Shown: positions 10,927-22,407, counted from the first letter of the stretch. The stretch is 64,000 nucleotides of DNA from Sorghum bicolor (GCF_000003195.3 NC_012870.2:40015233-40079232), one strand, 5' to 3'. Program-made: numbers and translations. Notes: generated by a model from the sequence alone, not told the origin.

Positions 10927-10955
10927 CCGTAGCGTTAGCACGGGCACATTACTAG
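10927..10955 (+). terminator. Helitron 3' end: hairpin and CTAG
   Basis: CCGT at 10927 and ACGG at 10940-10943 form a short stem around AGCGTTAGC, 8 bases before CTAG (10952-10955). In Helitrons this hairpin marks the end of rolling-circle transfer. The stem is shortened by one change from the usual CCCGTGCG form. Confidence 0.75.
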
Positions 10956-11660
10956 TAAATAAAGTTTGCTATGAACCCTCATGATAAGCTCTCACATGGA
11001 AATGATGAATAGTTGCTCTGCCATGACTAGTTCTCAAAATTGAAATCTCTCTCAAGTTTAGGCATGACTGTTATTAATTAAGATTTATTCTAAACCTGAA
11101 CTTGTGGGAAGAGTACTTGATCTAAAGTCTAAGTCGTTAACGGATATGATATGGGAAGGTTGAGCTGCTGTTTATCTGTTCCTAGAGATGCTAGAATTCT
11201 AGAGAATTTTATCTTTGAAAATCTTTAAAATGTTGCATGATGAGTTCCTGTATGATGAGAGTTTAAATTCCTACCACAGCCATATATACATACTTGCTAG
11301 ACTATGAGCCACACATTTACTTTTTACTGCTTATGAGCATTGAGTGTGGTCAAGCTGTGTAGACCCTTAGGAGCTTGTCATGTGGTTAAATCAAGATTCA
11401 CTTGCACGTTCACTCATACATGCTGCTTCTACTCTGGAAGTACGCATCCACATACGTCCACTCATTTCTATCTCCAAAACCATCTAAAAATATTCTACTC
11501 ATAATCTGGGAGAGAATAGCTAAAAACATTCTGCTATTTTTGTTTTTCCCTGTGAAATAAATGCTCAAGTTATCTTGGTTACTACCACTTGCTATATTAT
11601 TTCAGGAGATGAGTGCTCAAAAAAAAGAAAGAAAAAAAAGAGATACGAGGAAATAAAAAG

Positions 11661-11727
11661 GGGCAAGTGCCCGGAACCTCGAAAGAAAAGAAAAAGTGAG
11701 ACGAGAGGTAAAAATGGACAAGTGTCC
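11661..11727 (+). promoter_or_regulatory. Twin AAGT stem-loops of element A
   Basis: GGGCAAGTGCCC (11661-11672) and GGACAAGTGTCC (11716-11727) each fold into a 4-base stem with loop AAGT. The stems differ at one position by a compensating pair change (G-C against A-T). Both recur in elements B and C in the same order. Possible roles are packaging, dimerisation or 3' processing (inference). Confidence 0.55.
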
Positions 11728-12460
11728 GACAGTAGAATTAGAGGTACAAAATACCCACCTGAGAGAAAAGAGAAAGAAAATATAGAGCATCTCATTCTCC
11801 TCAAAAAGTTTCAAAAGAGCAAGAAAGGTATGTATCCCTCAAAAGAGCACAAGTAGAATTAGACTTTCACCATTGTTATCACCATCATTACCATGCACCA
11901 TTCATTCGCCACACATGCACATCTTGATTTGACTTATTGACTTGTTCTTCTGGATCCATGGTTTGACTATGCAATAAATGTCTTGTAAGTATGTATTAGC
12001 TGTCTCCCACCTATGAGCTCCAGATATCAAAACCTTATTAGAGTAGGGTGAGAGAGAAGGCAATGCCACTATGCCTCATACCAAAAATACTACATACTTT
12101 GAGAGAAAGCATACACCATTACTGCCTTGGTAAGGATCCAGAAATACCACAAAAGAGAGACTAGAGAGAGTTATACAAGGAATCTCAGAGTTTTATTTGA
12201 AAATCTGCAAAAACTCTAGAGCTATAGTTGATCAAGAATAAGAGACATGGCGCTTGACTAGACCGTTCTATCTTTTAACTGCTCAAGACACAAGTGACGG
12301 TTGCAAGCCCCATGGTGGAAGGTAATATGAGTAAGTTTAAATCTTAAAAGTTTACCCTAACCCATAGATGAGATCTTGTTTGAACGCATGTGTATCTTTA
12401 AGGTATGAAACCACTGCAGAAACTCTTGAGTTCATCTTTGCTCAGGGACGAGCAAAGGTT

Positions 12461-12475
12461 AAGCTTGGGGGAGCT
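12461..12475 (+). promoter_or_regulatory. Polypurine tract of element A
   Basis: AAGCTTGGGGGAGCT lies directly against the TG of the 3' LTR at 12476, the position required for plus-strand priming. Confidence 0.85.
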
Positions 12476-13766
12476 TGTTGACGGTCCTTAATGCTCATAC
12501 TTAACCATCAATTAATCATGGAAAAGGATCCAAATGCAACCAACACCTAGACTTAGGGTTTTATCTGACAGAATTCCATGAGTTTTGGTGTTTGTCTATT
12601 TCTGTAGGGGGTTATCAGGAAAAATATGAAAGAAAGGCCCACACGTCGGGTTTACATAGAGATATTAACGTGCCGCGCAATTTTCTACCATCTAGAAGAC
12701 TCCAGAAGCCACGGGAACAAACGGGAGGCCGATCGGGCCCGAGGGCAGGGCGCCCGCCCAAGTCCCTTGGGTGCCCGCCCAGCTACAGTAACCAATCAGC
12801 TTCAACTTCGCGGATCGTGCTCCACCGACCTAAGGGACCAAGGAAAACCATGCGATTAATGTTGGTTTGATCCAACGGCCCAGATTCATCTGAATAGACT
12901 ATATAAGCAAGGCCCCCTGGCCCCTGGAGAGCATACCTCTTGTACAGAATCAAAGTTAGGGTTTCAATTCTTCATCCAAGTAGAGAGGATCCCTCTAGTT
13001 CTTCTAGTTCTACCTCTAGTTCATCTAGATCTAGTTCTAGTTCATCTAGTTCTAGTTCTAGTTCCTCTAGTTCCTCTAGTTCTAGTTCTACTTAGTTCTA
13101 GTTGTAATCTAGAAAAAAGGGAGAGAGAAGAGGAGAGCGGAGGAGGAGCCGGATCTGTCGGATCTTCCTCAACATTATACTTTTGCAGCAACTGGTTCGT
13201 TCTTCATTGTTCTCCAAGTTCTTCAATTCATAATTCCTGAGTTCTTTAATTACTTTTATTTACATTCAAGTTATTTATTGGATTCCCGCTTGCATCAAGT
13301 ACTCTAGTCTTTATAACGCTAGAGTAGTAATTAATAGATTAGACGTGGTGTTTAGTCTCGCAATTACCTAGAATTGCACCCAATCCTGCGGATTGTTGTG
13401 GTAGCCTTAGGGTAGTGACAGCCCTAACGGTCGACGTATTCCACCTTGTTCGGATCGGTGTTTGTAGGACCGTAGTCGGAGCTTCCTAGCCCCCTTCTCA
13501 TCTCTTTCTGTGGTTAGTGTTCTGATGTCCCGAAATAGATAATCTTGAAGTAATTCTTGATTATAAGATCAACTAGAGAACTCTCAGGAAACTTCCTCTC
13601 TTCCCACCAGAAATAATTTTATAGTTATCCTTGGGCGATCTTTGATCTTAATTAGTACACTCACGATCTCTGTGGAAAATCGATACTCTGGAATACTCCT
13701 GGGTGAAAGCTACATCGGTATCCGTGCGCTCGCGGATTTTTCTGTTTGCGTTTAAAATACCCAACA
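12476..13766 (+). repeat. Element A 3' LTR
   Basis: The LTR is 1,291 bases with the same order of parts as the 5' copy: GC boxes at 12748-12759 and 12769-12780, TATA at about 12899-12906, and the CTAGTT tract from about 12991. It ends ACCCAACA next to GCCAT (13767-13771). Confidence 0.92.
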
Positions 13767-13771
13767 GCCAT

Positions 13772-15565
13772 GAGGTGAACTGATTCTTATGTTCCTTCAT
13801 TATCCATTCGTCTGTGTGCCCATGATTATGTTTTTGATGCTCTTCAATGTGTAGATGGATCAAAGGCTCCATTATCGAGAGCTGATGCAGGACGCTGTGA
13901 TGTGCTTCGAGGACTGAATTGTAATCTTTTGGGACGTATGATTTCTTTCCCATCCTACCTCTTCCATTCAGCCTACCCTCGTGTCGTGACGGAGGCAAAC
14001 CTATTGCAACCTGGTCTTTTAGGACCCTATTGCAGAATGGACCTCCGGACTCAATGGCCTCTTCGGTTAAGTACCCCTTTACCATAGACGCTTCTGGACG
14101 AGCACGAGTTGATACATAGCCATTTAGTATTGACATGAAACGTTCATACGTCCACATCTCATGCAAATACATGGGACCCAATGCCTCTATTTGTGAAACC
14201 AAGTGCACCACAAGGTGAACCATGACATCAAAAAATGCTGGGGGGAAACACATCTCAAACTGTGAAACTGTCTCCACTGCGAATTCCTTAAGAGACACCA
14301 ACTCATCACGTTCAATCACCTTCTGTGAGATCCTGTTGAAGAAGTAGCACAATCGTGTAACTGCAACCTTTATCCACACTGGGTTTATAGCCCTAATGGC
14401 AATAGGGAGAAAAGTACTCAATATGACATGACAATCATGTGAGTTGTAGTTGGTGAGTGTAAGGTCTTTCATTGACACAATACTCTGTATGCTAGAGCAG
14501 AATCCAGATGGGACTTTCAATTTCTTCAACCACACACACATCTCATGTTTATCTTCATTTTTGAGGTTGTAGCTTGCTGCCGGGAGGTGGTACTTCCCAT
14601 TTTCTAGCATAACAGGGTGAAGTTCTTTTTTTATGCCTAACTGTACCATGTCCAAGCGTGAATTTAATCCTTCCTTTGTCTTGCCCTTCATGTCCAACAA
14701 GGTGCCAATTACGCTTTCAAACACGTTCTTCTGAATGTGCATACCATCGATCGCGTGGCGGACGTCTAACTCTGGCCAGTATTCCAAATACTCGAAGAAA
14801 ATTGACTTCTTCTTGAATGTAGCCCCTGGAGCTGGCTTGACATTCTTTCTTGGTTTTCATTCTTTTGTCTTCTTCCCAAAAACAAATTTGTGTTTGCTAA
14901 CTATGCTGAAAACTCTTTGGCCTTTATTGTTACCTGATGGAGCAGTAGTCTGTAGTTCACTATTATTGTCAAAGTACTTATCCATCTTTTTCAGCCGGTA
15001 CCTATGTCCTTTTGATAAGAAGCGTCTGTGCCTCATGTACACTATCTTCTTAGATGCAGTTAGGGACACGTAAGCGGTGTCCTCTATGCATACCACACAA
15101 CCAAACTTTCCCTTGAACTGCCCTGATAATGTAAAGAGAGCTGGGTAGTCATTGATCGTAACAAAGATAATTGCTCTCAGTGTGAATGATTCTTTGCGGT
15201 ACTCGTCGAATATTTGAACACTTGTTTCCCATAGTATCTTCATGTCCTACATTAAGGGCTCCAAGAAAACATCGATATCAACTCCAGGTTGTGTAGGTCC
15301 AGAGATAAGGATGGATAGTAAAAGGTACTTTCGCTTCTGCATCAACCATGGAGGGAGGTTGTAGATGGTGAGGATCACTGGCCATGTGTTGTGCTTGCTG
15401 CTCCTCTCAGCAAATGTATTCATTCCGTCAGTACTCAGTGCGAACCTAACATTCCTTGGTTCATTAGCAAAGTCCTTGTGGTTTTCATTGAAATCTTTCC
15501 ACTCCTGGCCATCGGCTGGGTGTCGAAGCTTCCCATCGTCTTTGTGCTCATCAGAAGCATGCCAG
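13772..15565 (-). pseudogene. CACTA transposase, middle block (Transposase_21 and DUF4218)
   Basis: The block runs from the solo LTR on the right to element A on the left. It has the catalytic-core strings RFALSTDGMN and VDIDVFLEPLM, then the region with ELDVRHAIDGMH and KNVFESVIGTLLDMKGKTK, then DUF4218 strings such as LTNYNSHDCHV. Two in-frame stops interrupt it: TAG at 15249-15247 just after EPLM, and TGA at 14859-14857 in a lysine-rich linker. The frame is otherwise unbroken for about 598 codons. Confidence 0.85.
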
Positions 15566-16801
15566 TGTTGACGGTCCTTAAGTATCAAATTTAATTATCA
15601 AATAAACAAAGAAAAGGATCCAAATGAAATCAACATCTAGACTTAGGGTTTTATCTGACAGAATTCCACGAGTTTTGGTGTTTGTCTATTTCTGTAGGGG
15701 GTTATCAGGAAATAAGGAAGAAAGGCCCACATGTCAGGATTACATAGAGATATCAATGCACCGCACAATTTTCTACCATCTAGAAGACTCCAGAAGCCAC
15801 GAGATCGAAGCGGAGGCGAAACGGGGCCAGGACCTGGGCGCCCGCCCAGTTTCCTTGGTCGCCCGCCCACCTGCCGAGCCCAATCAGGACTCTTTCTCTC
15901 GGGAGATCTCCACCGACCTATTGGATCCAGAATAATGTAGTACCACATCGCCTACCGACCCAAAAACGCATAGAAGGGGAGGACTATATAAGGAGACCCC
16001 CTGGCCCCTGGAGAAGACATGAAGAAATTATCATAGAGAGTGAGGGGTGCCCTCGAAGGAAAACCTCTTCTCTAATTAATATTTCTTTTTAGGCTTAGCA
16101 ACCAATGTAAGGTAGAAATAGATCTTCTAGTTTCTACTAGATTGAGAGAGATAGAGTGGAGGTGTAGATTGGAGGAAGCCCGGCCTGTCGGTGTCTACTC
16201 CAAGCTTGTACCTGCGGGATCAAGTTCTCCTAACCCGAAGCTTGCTCCTAGGATTCTTCAGTATTTCAACTTCTAAATTCTAGTAAGTTCTTGTTTTATT
16301 GTTCTTATGGTTTATGAGTTTACTTTAATCTCTTCGCGTAGAGTTTAGAGTAATCATTGCTGGCGTAAACGTGGTGTTTAGGCTGGGGTACTCATAGATA
16401 TTCCCTGACTAGCTGGACCGTGGTAGTAGTGAGGAACGTGACAATTCCGAGTTTCCTTTGCAGATCACATCTCGTTAGCAGGAAGGATAGGGTTTATAGG
16501 TGTGGGTTGAACATCCTTTGTGGTGTCTAGATTCCGTTAGCCTCCCCATTAGAACAGTAGATCATCCTTACCTAGGTTAGAAGGAGACTACGGTTGTAGT
16601 CTTCTCTATTTATCACTCACATCGAAAGACATTCTTTGTGCCTAAAGGGATAGTAGCAATAGATTTGGTTAGTCAGATGCACCCTTTCTCCCAGTGGTAA
16701 AAATATAAATACAATAACTCTGGATAATCTCCCGGGTGAAATGCTCACCGATATCCGTGCGCTTGCGGATCATTTCCTTATTGCGTTACCAAATATCAAC
16801 A
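15566..16801 (+). mobile_element. Solo LTR of an element A relative
   Basis: A single 1,236-base LTR, from TGTTGACGGTCCTTAAG to AATATCAACA, is flanked by GCCAG at 15561-15565 and 16802-16806. There is no internal sequence, so it arose by recombination between the two LTRs of a full element. It has twin GC boxes (15836 and 15857, 21-base step), TATA at 15984 and the CCCCCTGGCCCCTGG motif. It interrupts the CACTA transposase exactly in frame when one GCCAG is counted. Its 3' half differs from that of A, so it is a separate subfamily. Confidence 0.92.
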
Positions 16802-16806
16802 GCCAG

Positions 16807-17861
16807 CTCATAAGTTGGGCATCCTCTAGGTTAGCAAACAAGCACCTCAATCGATCGATCATAGGAAGGTACCACATCACCAAAGCAGGAATCTTTTTCT
16901 GCGCATAATAGTCTACTTCTTCCTTTACTTTGCCGGTGGGTTTTGAACTACTCTTCTGGGTCTTTTGTTGGGCCTTCTTTTGTTTTTTTCCCTTAGGCAC
17001 AGAGGCAACACACTCTTCCTCTATGTAGTCTTTATTTGTCTTGTACCTACTTGCACCACACATGGGACAGCTGTCCAAGTCCCTATAATCATCACCTCGA
17101 TATAGGATACAATGATTTCTACAAGCGTGGATCTTCTCAACACCCATTTTGAGTGGGCTGATTAGCTTCTTTGCATAATATGTGTTAGCAGGCACTTTGT
17201 TATCCTTAGGAAGCATGTCTGCGATAATGCTTAAGAACGCATCAAAGCTAGCATGAGAAAGACCATATCTAGCTTTGCACACCAACAACTTTAGCACAGA
17301 CCGCAGCGTCGTGAACTCTTTGGTGCAACCCTTGGACTCATCATACAAAGGCTCTTCTGCTGCCTTCATTAGGGCCTCCATACCTTTCATGAAGAACACT
17401 GATGGATCTTCTGCATGACGACGCAACATTGCCTCTAGAAATTCTGCATCTTCCGCAGCTATGTTAGTTTCGGTGCCATCTTCATTTCCTCCAATAAAAC
17501 CATGATCAGGAACATTTGGCACAACATGTTCAGTGGCTAGACCATTGGTATTAGGTTGTTGTGTCTCATGTACGAACTCAAACCCATCAACAATTCCAGT
17601 TGTATAAGGCGCGGAGCTACCCTCTCCATGCTTTGTCTAAATCAAGTAATCTTTCATAAATCCTCGACGGACCAGATGAGTAAGGATTTGTTGAATGTCA
17701 TCGAATACAACAAGATTTCTACAATCCATGCATGGACAATGTATGTGCGTCTTTCTTGTTCTTGAAGCATGGTTTTGAGCAGCATCAATAAACCTCTGGA
17801 CCTCAGTTATGTATGATGGATCTAGTCTTGATAAATTATACATCCAAAATGACCTCTCCAT
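16807..17861 (-). pseudogene. CACTA transposase, N-terminal block
   Basis: This covers about the first 350 residues. Residues 1-75 match the transposase-associated domain (SRLDPSYITEVQRFIDAA, then a CPCMDCRN cysteine motif). The stop TAG at 17639-17637 replaces the Trp expected before TKHGEGS. Further on are ACRNHCILYRGDD and CPMCGASRYK, a Cys motif typical of the start of the Transposase_21 core, and a Lys/Gln-rich linker. The block is cut at the GCCAG duplication (16802-16806) of the solo LTR. Confidence 0.85.
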
Positions 17862-18479
17862 CACTACCTGTAAAACACCATTCATATGATATAAGGGTTT
17901 ACAAAGGATTTGTCTAGGGTTTATTAGCTAGGGTTTATAGTTAAGCTTGAGATTAAAGAAAAAAACCTAAGTTACATAATTAAAAAATAATCTAAGTATA
18001 ACATAACTATATAAATACATCATTCATTATAAATAGATAGATGATGTGGAAGGTGATAATAAAAAACCTAACTACCATATAATTAATAAAAATCCACAAT
18101 TATCTCTCTACATAAATATACAAAGAACACACCATTGGTTTAATCTTGTAAAAACTAGCTAAATTGAGAAGCAAACATGTTGAGAGACATTATCCAACCA
18201 TATTAAACAACTCCATCTAACGATATCAACAAATCAAGACAAAAAGCTAGCTATTCTTCTCTCTCACTCATGGTGAAACCCTAGATCCAAAAAGTGGCTC
18301 AAATTGAGCTAGAATGAGCAAATTGAGGCAATAGGGACATAAACTAACCTCTTTTAGCAACCTCCTTCCTAGAAATGAAGATCAAAACCTCCCCCCTTGT
18401 ATTTTGAGAAATCTGGAACTCTAAAATCGCCACCAATGGAAGGTGGGTGCGAGATATTGTGTTCTGGTCGGGGAGAAAG
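17862..18479 (-). other. CACTA 5' non-coding region and likely promoter side
   Basis: This lies upstream of the transposase start on the minus strand and is AT-rich with no reading frame of interest. A leader intron is possible (acceptor-like TTTTACAG just before 17861). I see no clear TATA box. Confidence 0.4.
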
Positions 18480-18695
18480 AAGGGGTATTTATACAGAGAT
18501 AACACAGGCGGTTGACTTAAGCCAACCACCAATGTAAATGGAGCATTTACACTGGCGGTTGACTGCTGTGAAAAACGTTTCCACAGGCGGCCAATAATCT
18601 CTGACACCGCCCTTTTTATACCACAGGCGCGTCGTAACTGGAACCGCCTGTGGTATAAAAAGGGGGCGCCAGCTATGAGCCTGTTTCTACTAGTG
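18480..18695 (-). repeat. CACTA right terminal and subterminal repeats
   Basis: Repeated CAGGCGG and GGCGGTTGAC motifs in both directions occupy this stretch. Perfect 20-base arms at 18610-18629 and 18645-18664 form a hairpin with a 15-base loop. The stretch ends with the terminal CACTAGTAGAAACAG complement. These are the expected transposase-binding sites. Confidence 0.85.
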
Positions 18696-19500
18696 GTTGG
18701 TGTATCTAGAATGTGCTTGACATCTTCAGCCCAAAAAATATCTCTCACTAGTAGCTCATCCCAGCCACCTGTTTCAGGATCCAGCAAATCTGAGACATGA
18801 GTTAACAGGACATTTCTCCTTGGAGGGATTGGCCTTCTAGTGACCCCATGTGAAATCCATGTCGTATATTTGTACCGTCCCCTACATGCCATATGAGACC
18901 TTTTTGCAGAGCCACAACTCCACGTATGATACTGTGCCAAGAATATGAAATCCCTGGCCCCTCCTTGGCTTCCAACAAAGAGCCATTTACACCATATTTG
19001 GCTAGCAGGATTTGAGCACACAGCGAGTCCAGATTTTGTATGAGTCTCCAACCTTGATGGGCTAACATTGCCAAGTTAAACATATGCAGATCTCTACAGC
19101 CGAGCCATATCTCCTCCCACGCGTACGAGACCCAATGCAACTTCCGCTCTTTATCCTGTTGAGCCCACCAGAATCTGCAAATCATTTTACTAATCACACA
19201 ATGATTTTGTGAGATCAAAACAAGACATGGCGTAGGAAGGGATTGCCTGCGCCACAGCCATGATTAACATCTCCTTTCCAGCTTTTGATAGTAATTTCTC
19301 TTTCCATCCTTGTATATGTTTCCATACTCTTTCTTTCAAATAGGCAAACAAACTCGCTTTTGATCTCCCCATGTAGACACGAAGCCCTAAATATTAATCA
19401 TTTACTGATTCATGAGTTAGCTCTAAAACTTCCATGAACTTCTGCTCCTCTACTGCCTTGGTATTCTTATTGAACATAATGGAGGATTTCTATTTATTGA
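18696..19500 (-). pseudogene. L1-type LINE, C-terminal reverse-transcriptase region, frameshifted
   Basis: Three minus-strand frames overlap in order. The first has MGRSKASLFAYLKERVWK and AGKEMLIMAVAQAIPSYAM, the second MICRFWWAQQDKERKLHW and FNLAMLAHQGWRLI, and the third DLLDPETGGWDELLVRDIFW. These are hallmarks of the region after the reverse transcriptase and the zf-RVT domain of plant LINE ORF2. At least two frameshifts separate the pieces. The fragment is cut on the left by the CACTA end at 18695 and on the right at 19501 by a Helitron-like piece. Confidence 0.85.
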
Positions 19501-19952
19501 CTTGGATTATACCCCGCGCATTGCTGTGAGATTTTCTTAAAAATAAATCTGTTATATACATACAATTACTATATGGTGTGTGTGTGTGTGTGTATATATA
19601 TAATGTGTGTATATATGAATTTGACTTGCATGTTATTTTATTGTATCAGATTTGGTAAAAAATTGCTAAGCTAATTTAATATTTATTCAATAGAGGAATA
19701 GGTGATGAAACAAATACCGTATGTAAATGACTTATATGTTAATATACTAAAGATTTAAAGTACTTCATATGATAGAGATGACATGGATATTTTTATAATT
19801 AATAAAGAATGACATATACTTAGTTGGAAGTGATGTGGACACCTTGCATGAAGAGATATAACAATTAGTGGGATGACTTAGTGGGAAATGATGTGGATAC
19901 CTTGCATGAAGAGAGAAATTATCTAGTGGCGTTTATCTTTATAAAAGTACTA
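19501..19952 (-). mobile_element. Small Helitron-like element
   Basis: Read on the minus strand, the piece begins TCTAGTACTTTTATAAAG (from 19952) and ends with a degenerate hairpin CACAGCAATGCGCGGGG followed by TATAATCCAAG (to 19501), between A and T. These resemble grass Helitron ends, though the last four bases are CAAG, not CTAG. It carries no gene. A TG/TA microsatellite lies at 19575-19616. A motif GATGTGGA-ACCTTGCATGAAGAG occurs twice (near 19833 and 19892). Confidence 0.45.
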
Positions 19953-20348
19953 GATGATACCCCACGCATTGCTGTGAAAATTTTATAAAGGGATTTATAA
20001 ATAGTTCTTTTAGATTCAAATAGAAGTATCAATATTTATATATATTCAAAGTGAGTATATATATAAGAAAAATATAATGTAAATAGAATCCAACCAAAAA
20101 GGAATTAGTCATATTCATAAAGATACATCATTTAGATCAACATGATAGGAGTACTAATGAGATTTCTTACTGTAATTGTAAACTATATTTCTAAGTTTAG
20201 GTAGCACAGTGTAGTGAGAAGGTTGGACACGTTGTTGAGCATATCCTGCATTTGGTGTCAACATAAACACATAACTAGAAAGTAGGAGAAAGCAGGAAAG
20301 AATACATGATACTTACCAATCAAACATATGATATGGGTACTTCATATG
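19953..20348. other. AT-rich sequence with a second Helitron-like end, unclassified
   Basis: It begins TGATACCCCACGCATTGCTGTG, the same hairpin as at 19501, so another Helitron end may lie here. The rest shows no frame and no other terminus. Confidence 0.3.
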
Positions 20349-21092
20349 TGATGAGGACCAAACCCGATCTTTCGAGAGGTATCCAGTGTAACAGAACCAC
20401 CCAATTTACAAGAGATCAACTACGAAAAACTCCCGCCAAAGCAGTTGCTTTAACGTAATCGAACTCTCATAAACCCGGTAGTCCGTGAAATCACGAGGGA
20501 TTTCAAACCAACCATCTTACAAGCCAAGATCGTAGTGATTCAACATAACAAGTCACATGTTACATCCATTTCACAAGTAGTTTGATATACATCAGAGTTC
20601 AAGATAGTTATTACAACTTAAGTTGAAAAGTAGCGGAAGCAAAGTAATTTGAAACTAATATTGCCCTTATTTCAAATCCATGCCAGTATCCAGGTCAACT
20701 CCAACAAAAGCAACATAGATGAGGTAACTAAGAAGGATCATGCCCATGATCTTACTCCTCTAATATGGTAGGAGTCATCCAACTCTTGCAGTAGCCATGA
20801 TACATCACAACCTGCAACAAGTGGGAATAAACCCTGAGTACGAGAAGGTACTCAGCTAGACTTACCCGTCATAAACCAGAAATAATATGACACCAAGGAG
20901 TATGCAAGGCTTTGTTGGTGGAGCTAGCTTGACAACACTTTTTGCATAAAAAGCTTAAGTTGCAACTAAGTAATCCTTTCAGGTATTTAGCTCAAGTTAA
21001 TAATCATTAACCTATCATCTAGATTAGCACCTGTACTAAAGCAATCACTTGATTAAGATACAACCATAGTACCCATATTTGATGTGGCATTT

Positions 21093-21244
21093 NNNNNNNN
21101 NNNNNNNNNNNNNNNNNNNNNNNNNNNNNNNNNNNNNNNNNNNNNNNNNNNNNNNNNNNNNNNNNNNNNNNNNNNNNNNNNNNNNNNNNNNNNNNNNNNN
21201 NNNNNNNNNNNNNNNNNNNNNNNNNNNNNNNNNNNNNNNNNNNN
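21093..21244. other. Assembly gap, 152 N
   Basis: No sequence. Frames drawn through it are artefacts. The other LTR copy supplies 108 bases of the missing part (29762-29869). Confidence 0.99.
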
Positions 21245-22407
21245 CAAAGTGAGCTACAGGTCACCATATTGCACTATCCAGGACCAATTCGCGGGTTCGG
21301 CAGGCACCGCCAGTACCCGAGGACCGTTCCGGCGACCAAGGTATCCAAGGTATACCAAGGTTGCGCGCCGCGCCCTCGTCGTTCTCCTCAACCATCACCA
21401 ATACAGCGCATGGCGGCTCGACTCCCGGCCCGGATAGTGTTCAGGCTTCGCGGTCGGAACGACTTATCCTTCCAGCTAAGTGTGGGGCATGCGTTCAACA
21501 TGACAAGAGGGCCGTCAACGATCGGTCCTTAATCGACACAGGCGGGGATAGATAGGCACCCAAGACCTCCATGTCTTGTTACTTCTCTAGCGTCGTCCCG
21601 CCCAGTCTCCAATTATTCATCCTCATCACTTGGTTATTTCCATGATAGCATATATAGCCTACCTTTTCAGGTATCCACCTATCTCGCTCAGGTGATAGGA
21701 CATCACCTGGCTTCTACCGGTCTAAGCATGACTAAGCATTTAGATTCGATCCTGAATCTACATAGGGTTATAGGTATATTTGCTGGACAAGGAGTGTTAT
21801 ATGCAGCAAGGGTTTCACCCAACTCCTATACTTAATGCAACAATACATATATAACATATATTCTCAACTGCATTCAAAAGTAGTGGGAGACTTATAATGC
21901 TCCGGGGCTTGCCTGGGATCAACACTGAGTCAGTTCAGTTAGTTGCTCCGTCTTGGTGACATCTAAGGTCACAACGCTTGCTTAGTCCTTCCACCTTCGG
22001 GGTGGGTCCATCCAACACCGTCTTCGGGTTTGTTCCCACACCAAGACCTTCACGTGATTCATCTAGCGCACCTAGATGAGATGCAAGATGCAAGTGCATG
22101 AATATAAAGAATAATAACACAACATGCATGACATAAAAGTATGCAAGACACAGGCATCTAAAGTTATTTAGCTAACATCACACAACCAATTATATAGAGC
22201 AAATATATCAATCATGACACAAGTTTAACAAGTTTACAAGTGTATTACTTAAATCACCATTAAAGACATGAATCATACTTAGATCACACAAAGTAAAGCA
22301 ATCAAGCATTCATGTATTTCAGCAATTCTGGACATACATGCAACAACTCAGTAATTAAATCACAACTGGAGTTACACAACTCCAAAAACTATGCAATAGG
22401 ACATTCT

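Larger units (their letters stand above)
7089..10955 (+). mobile_element. Non-autonomous Helitron inside element A
   Basis: The 5' end is TCTCTACTATAATTC at 7089 and the 3' end is CATTACTAG at 10955, with a small hairpin 9 bases before it. It lies between A (7088) and T (10956), the normal Helitron target, with no duplication. The interruption is confirmed by element B, whose corresponding sequence near 38725-38760 runs on without it. No Rep/helicase frame is seen in 3,867 bases, so it depends on another element. It carries a GC-rich minisatellite and exon-like pieces. Confidence 0.88.
10956..12475 (+). other. Element A 3' internal non-coding region
   Basis: The sequence matches element B (about 38725 down to 37201) along its length. 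The longest frame, 11575-11856, is Lys/Arg/Glu-rich, is not kept in frame in B or C and is not called. The region carries the twin stem-loops (11661-11727) and ends in the polypurine tract. Conservation with no frame suggests an RNA-level or cis role (inference). Confidence 0.65.
2706..13766 (+). mobile_element. Element A: Athila-like Ty3/Gypsy LTR retrotransposon, non-autonomous
   Basis: The 5' LTR (2706-3985) and 3' LTR (12476-13766) both begin TGTTGACGGTCCTTAATGCT and end ACCCAACA. The element is flanked by GCCAT at 2701-2705 and 13767-13771. A primer binding site for tRNA-Asp follows the 5' LTR, and a polypurine tract precedes the 3' LTR. The 8.5-kb interior includes a 3.9-kb Helitron, leaving about 4.6 kb of its own. 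Only a C-terminal gag remnant and broken protease pieces are seen, with no reverse transcriptase, RNase H or integrase. It sits in the CACTA transposase, so it is younger than that insertion. Confidence 0.92.
2045..17861 (-). pseudogene. TNP2-type CACTA transposase, split by two insertions, three nonsense codons
   Basis: Three blocks read in one minus-strand frame: 17861-16807, 15565-13772 and 2705-2045. Their lengths sum to 3,510 bases, exactly 1,170 codons. Domains in order, as known for plant CACTA transposases, are a transposase-associated N-terminal domain (Transpos_assoc), the Transposase_21 catalytic core, DUF4218 and DUF4216. I place the start at the ATG of 17861 (MERSFWMYN), which fits the family better than the ATG at 17885; a TTTTACAG string just before it may be an acceptor. 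In-frame stops lie at 17639-17637 (TAG where the family has Trp), 15249-15247 (TAG) and 14859-14857 (TGA). No frameshift is needed anywhere. The protein would bind subterminal repeats and cut both ends. Confidence 0.85.
1008..18695 (-). mobile_element. CACTA (En/Spm) DNA transposon, left terminus not located
   Basis: The right terminus is read on the plus strand as CTGTTTCTACTAGTG ending at 18695, the complement of the canonical CACTAGTAGAAACAG end. Inside are subterminal inverted repeats and a minus-strand TNP2-type transposase. Removing element A (2706-13766) and the solo LTR (15566-16801), each with one TSD copy, leaves about 5.4 kb, a compact but normal length. The element sits in a LINE fragment at 18696. 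The left end should lie left of 1008 and may be outside the window. The transposase has three nonsense codons, so this copy is not autonomous. Confidence 0.85.

Noticed and set aside
11575..11856. A 93-codon Lys/Arg-rich frame in the 3' region of element A
   Set aside because: The homologous stretches of B and C do not keep the frame as a whole; conservation centres on the stem-loops and not on codons.
21019..21437. Frames crossing the 152-N gap
   Set aside because: Same artefact.
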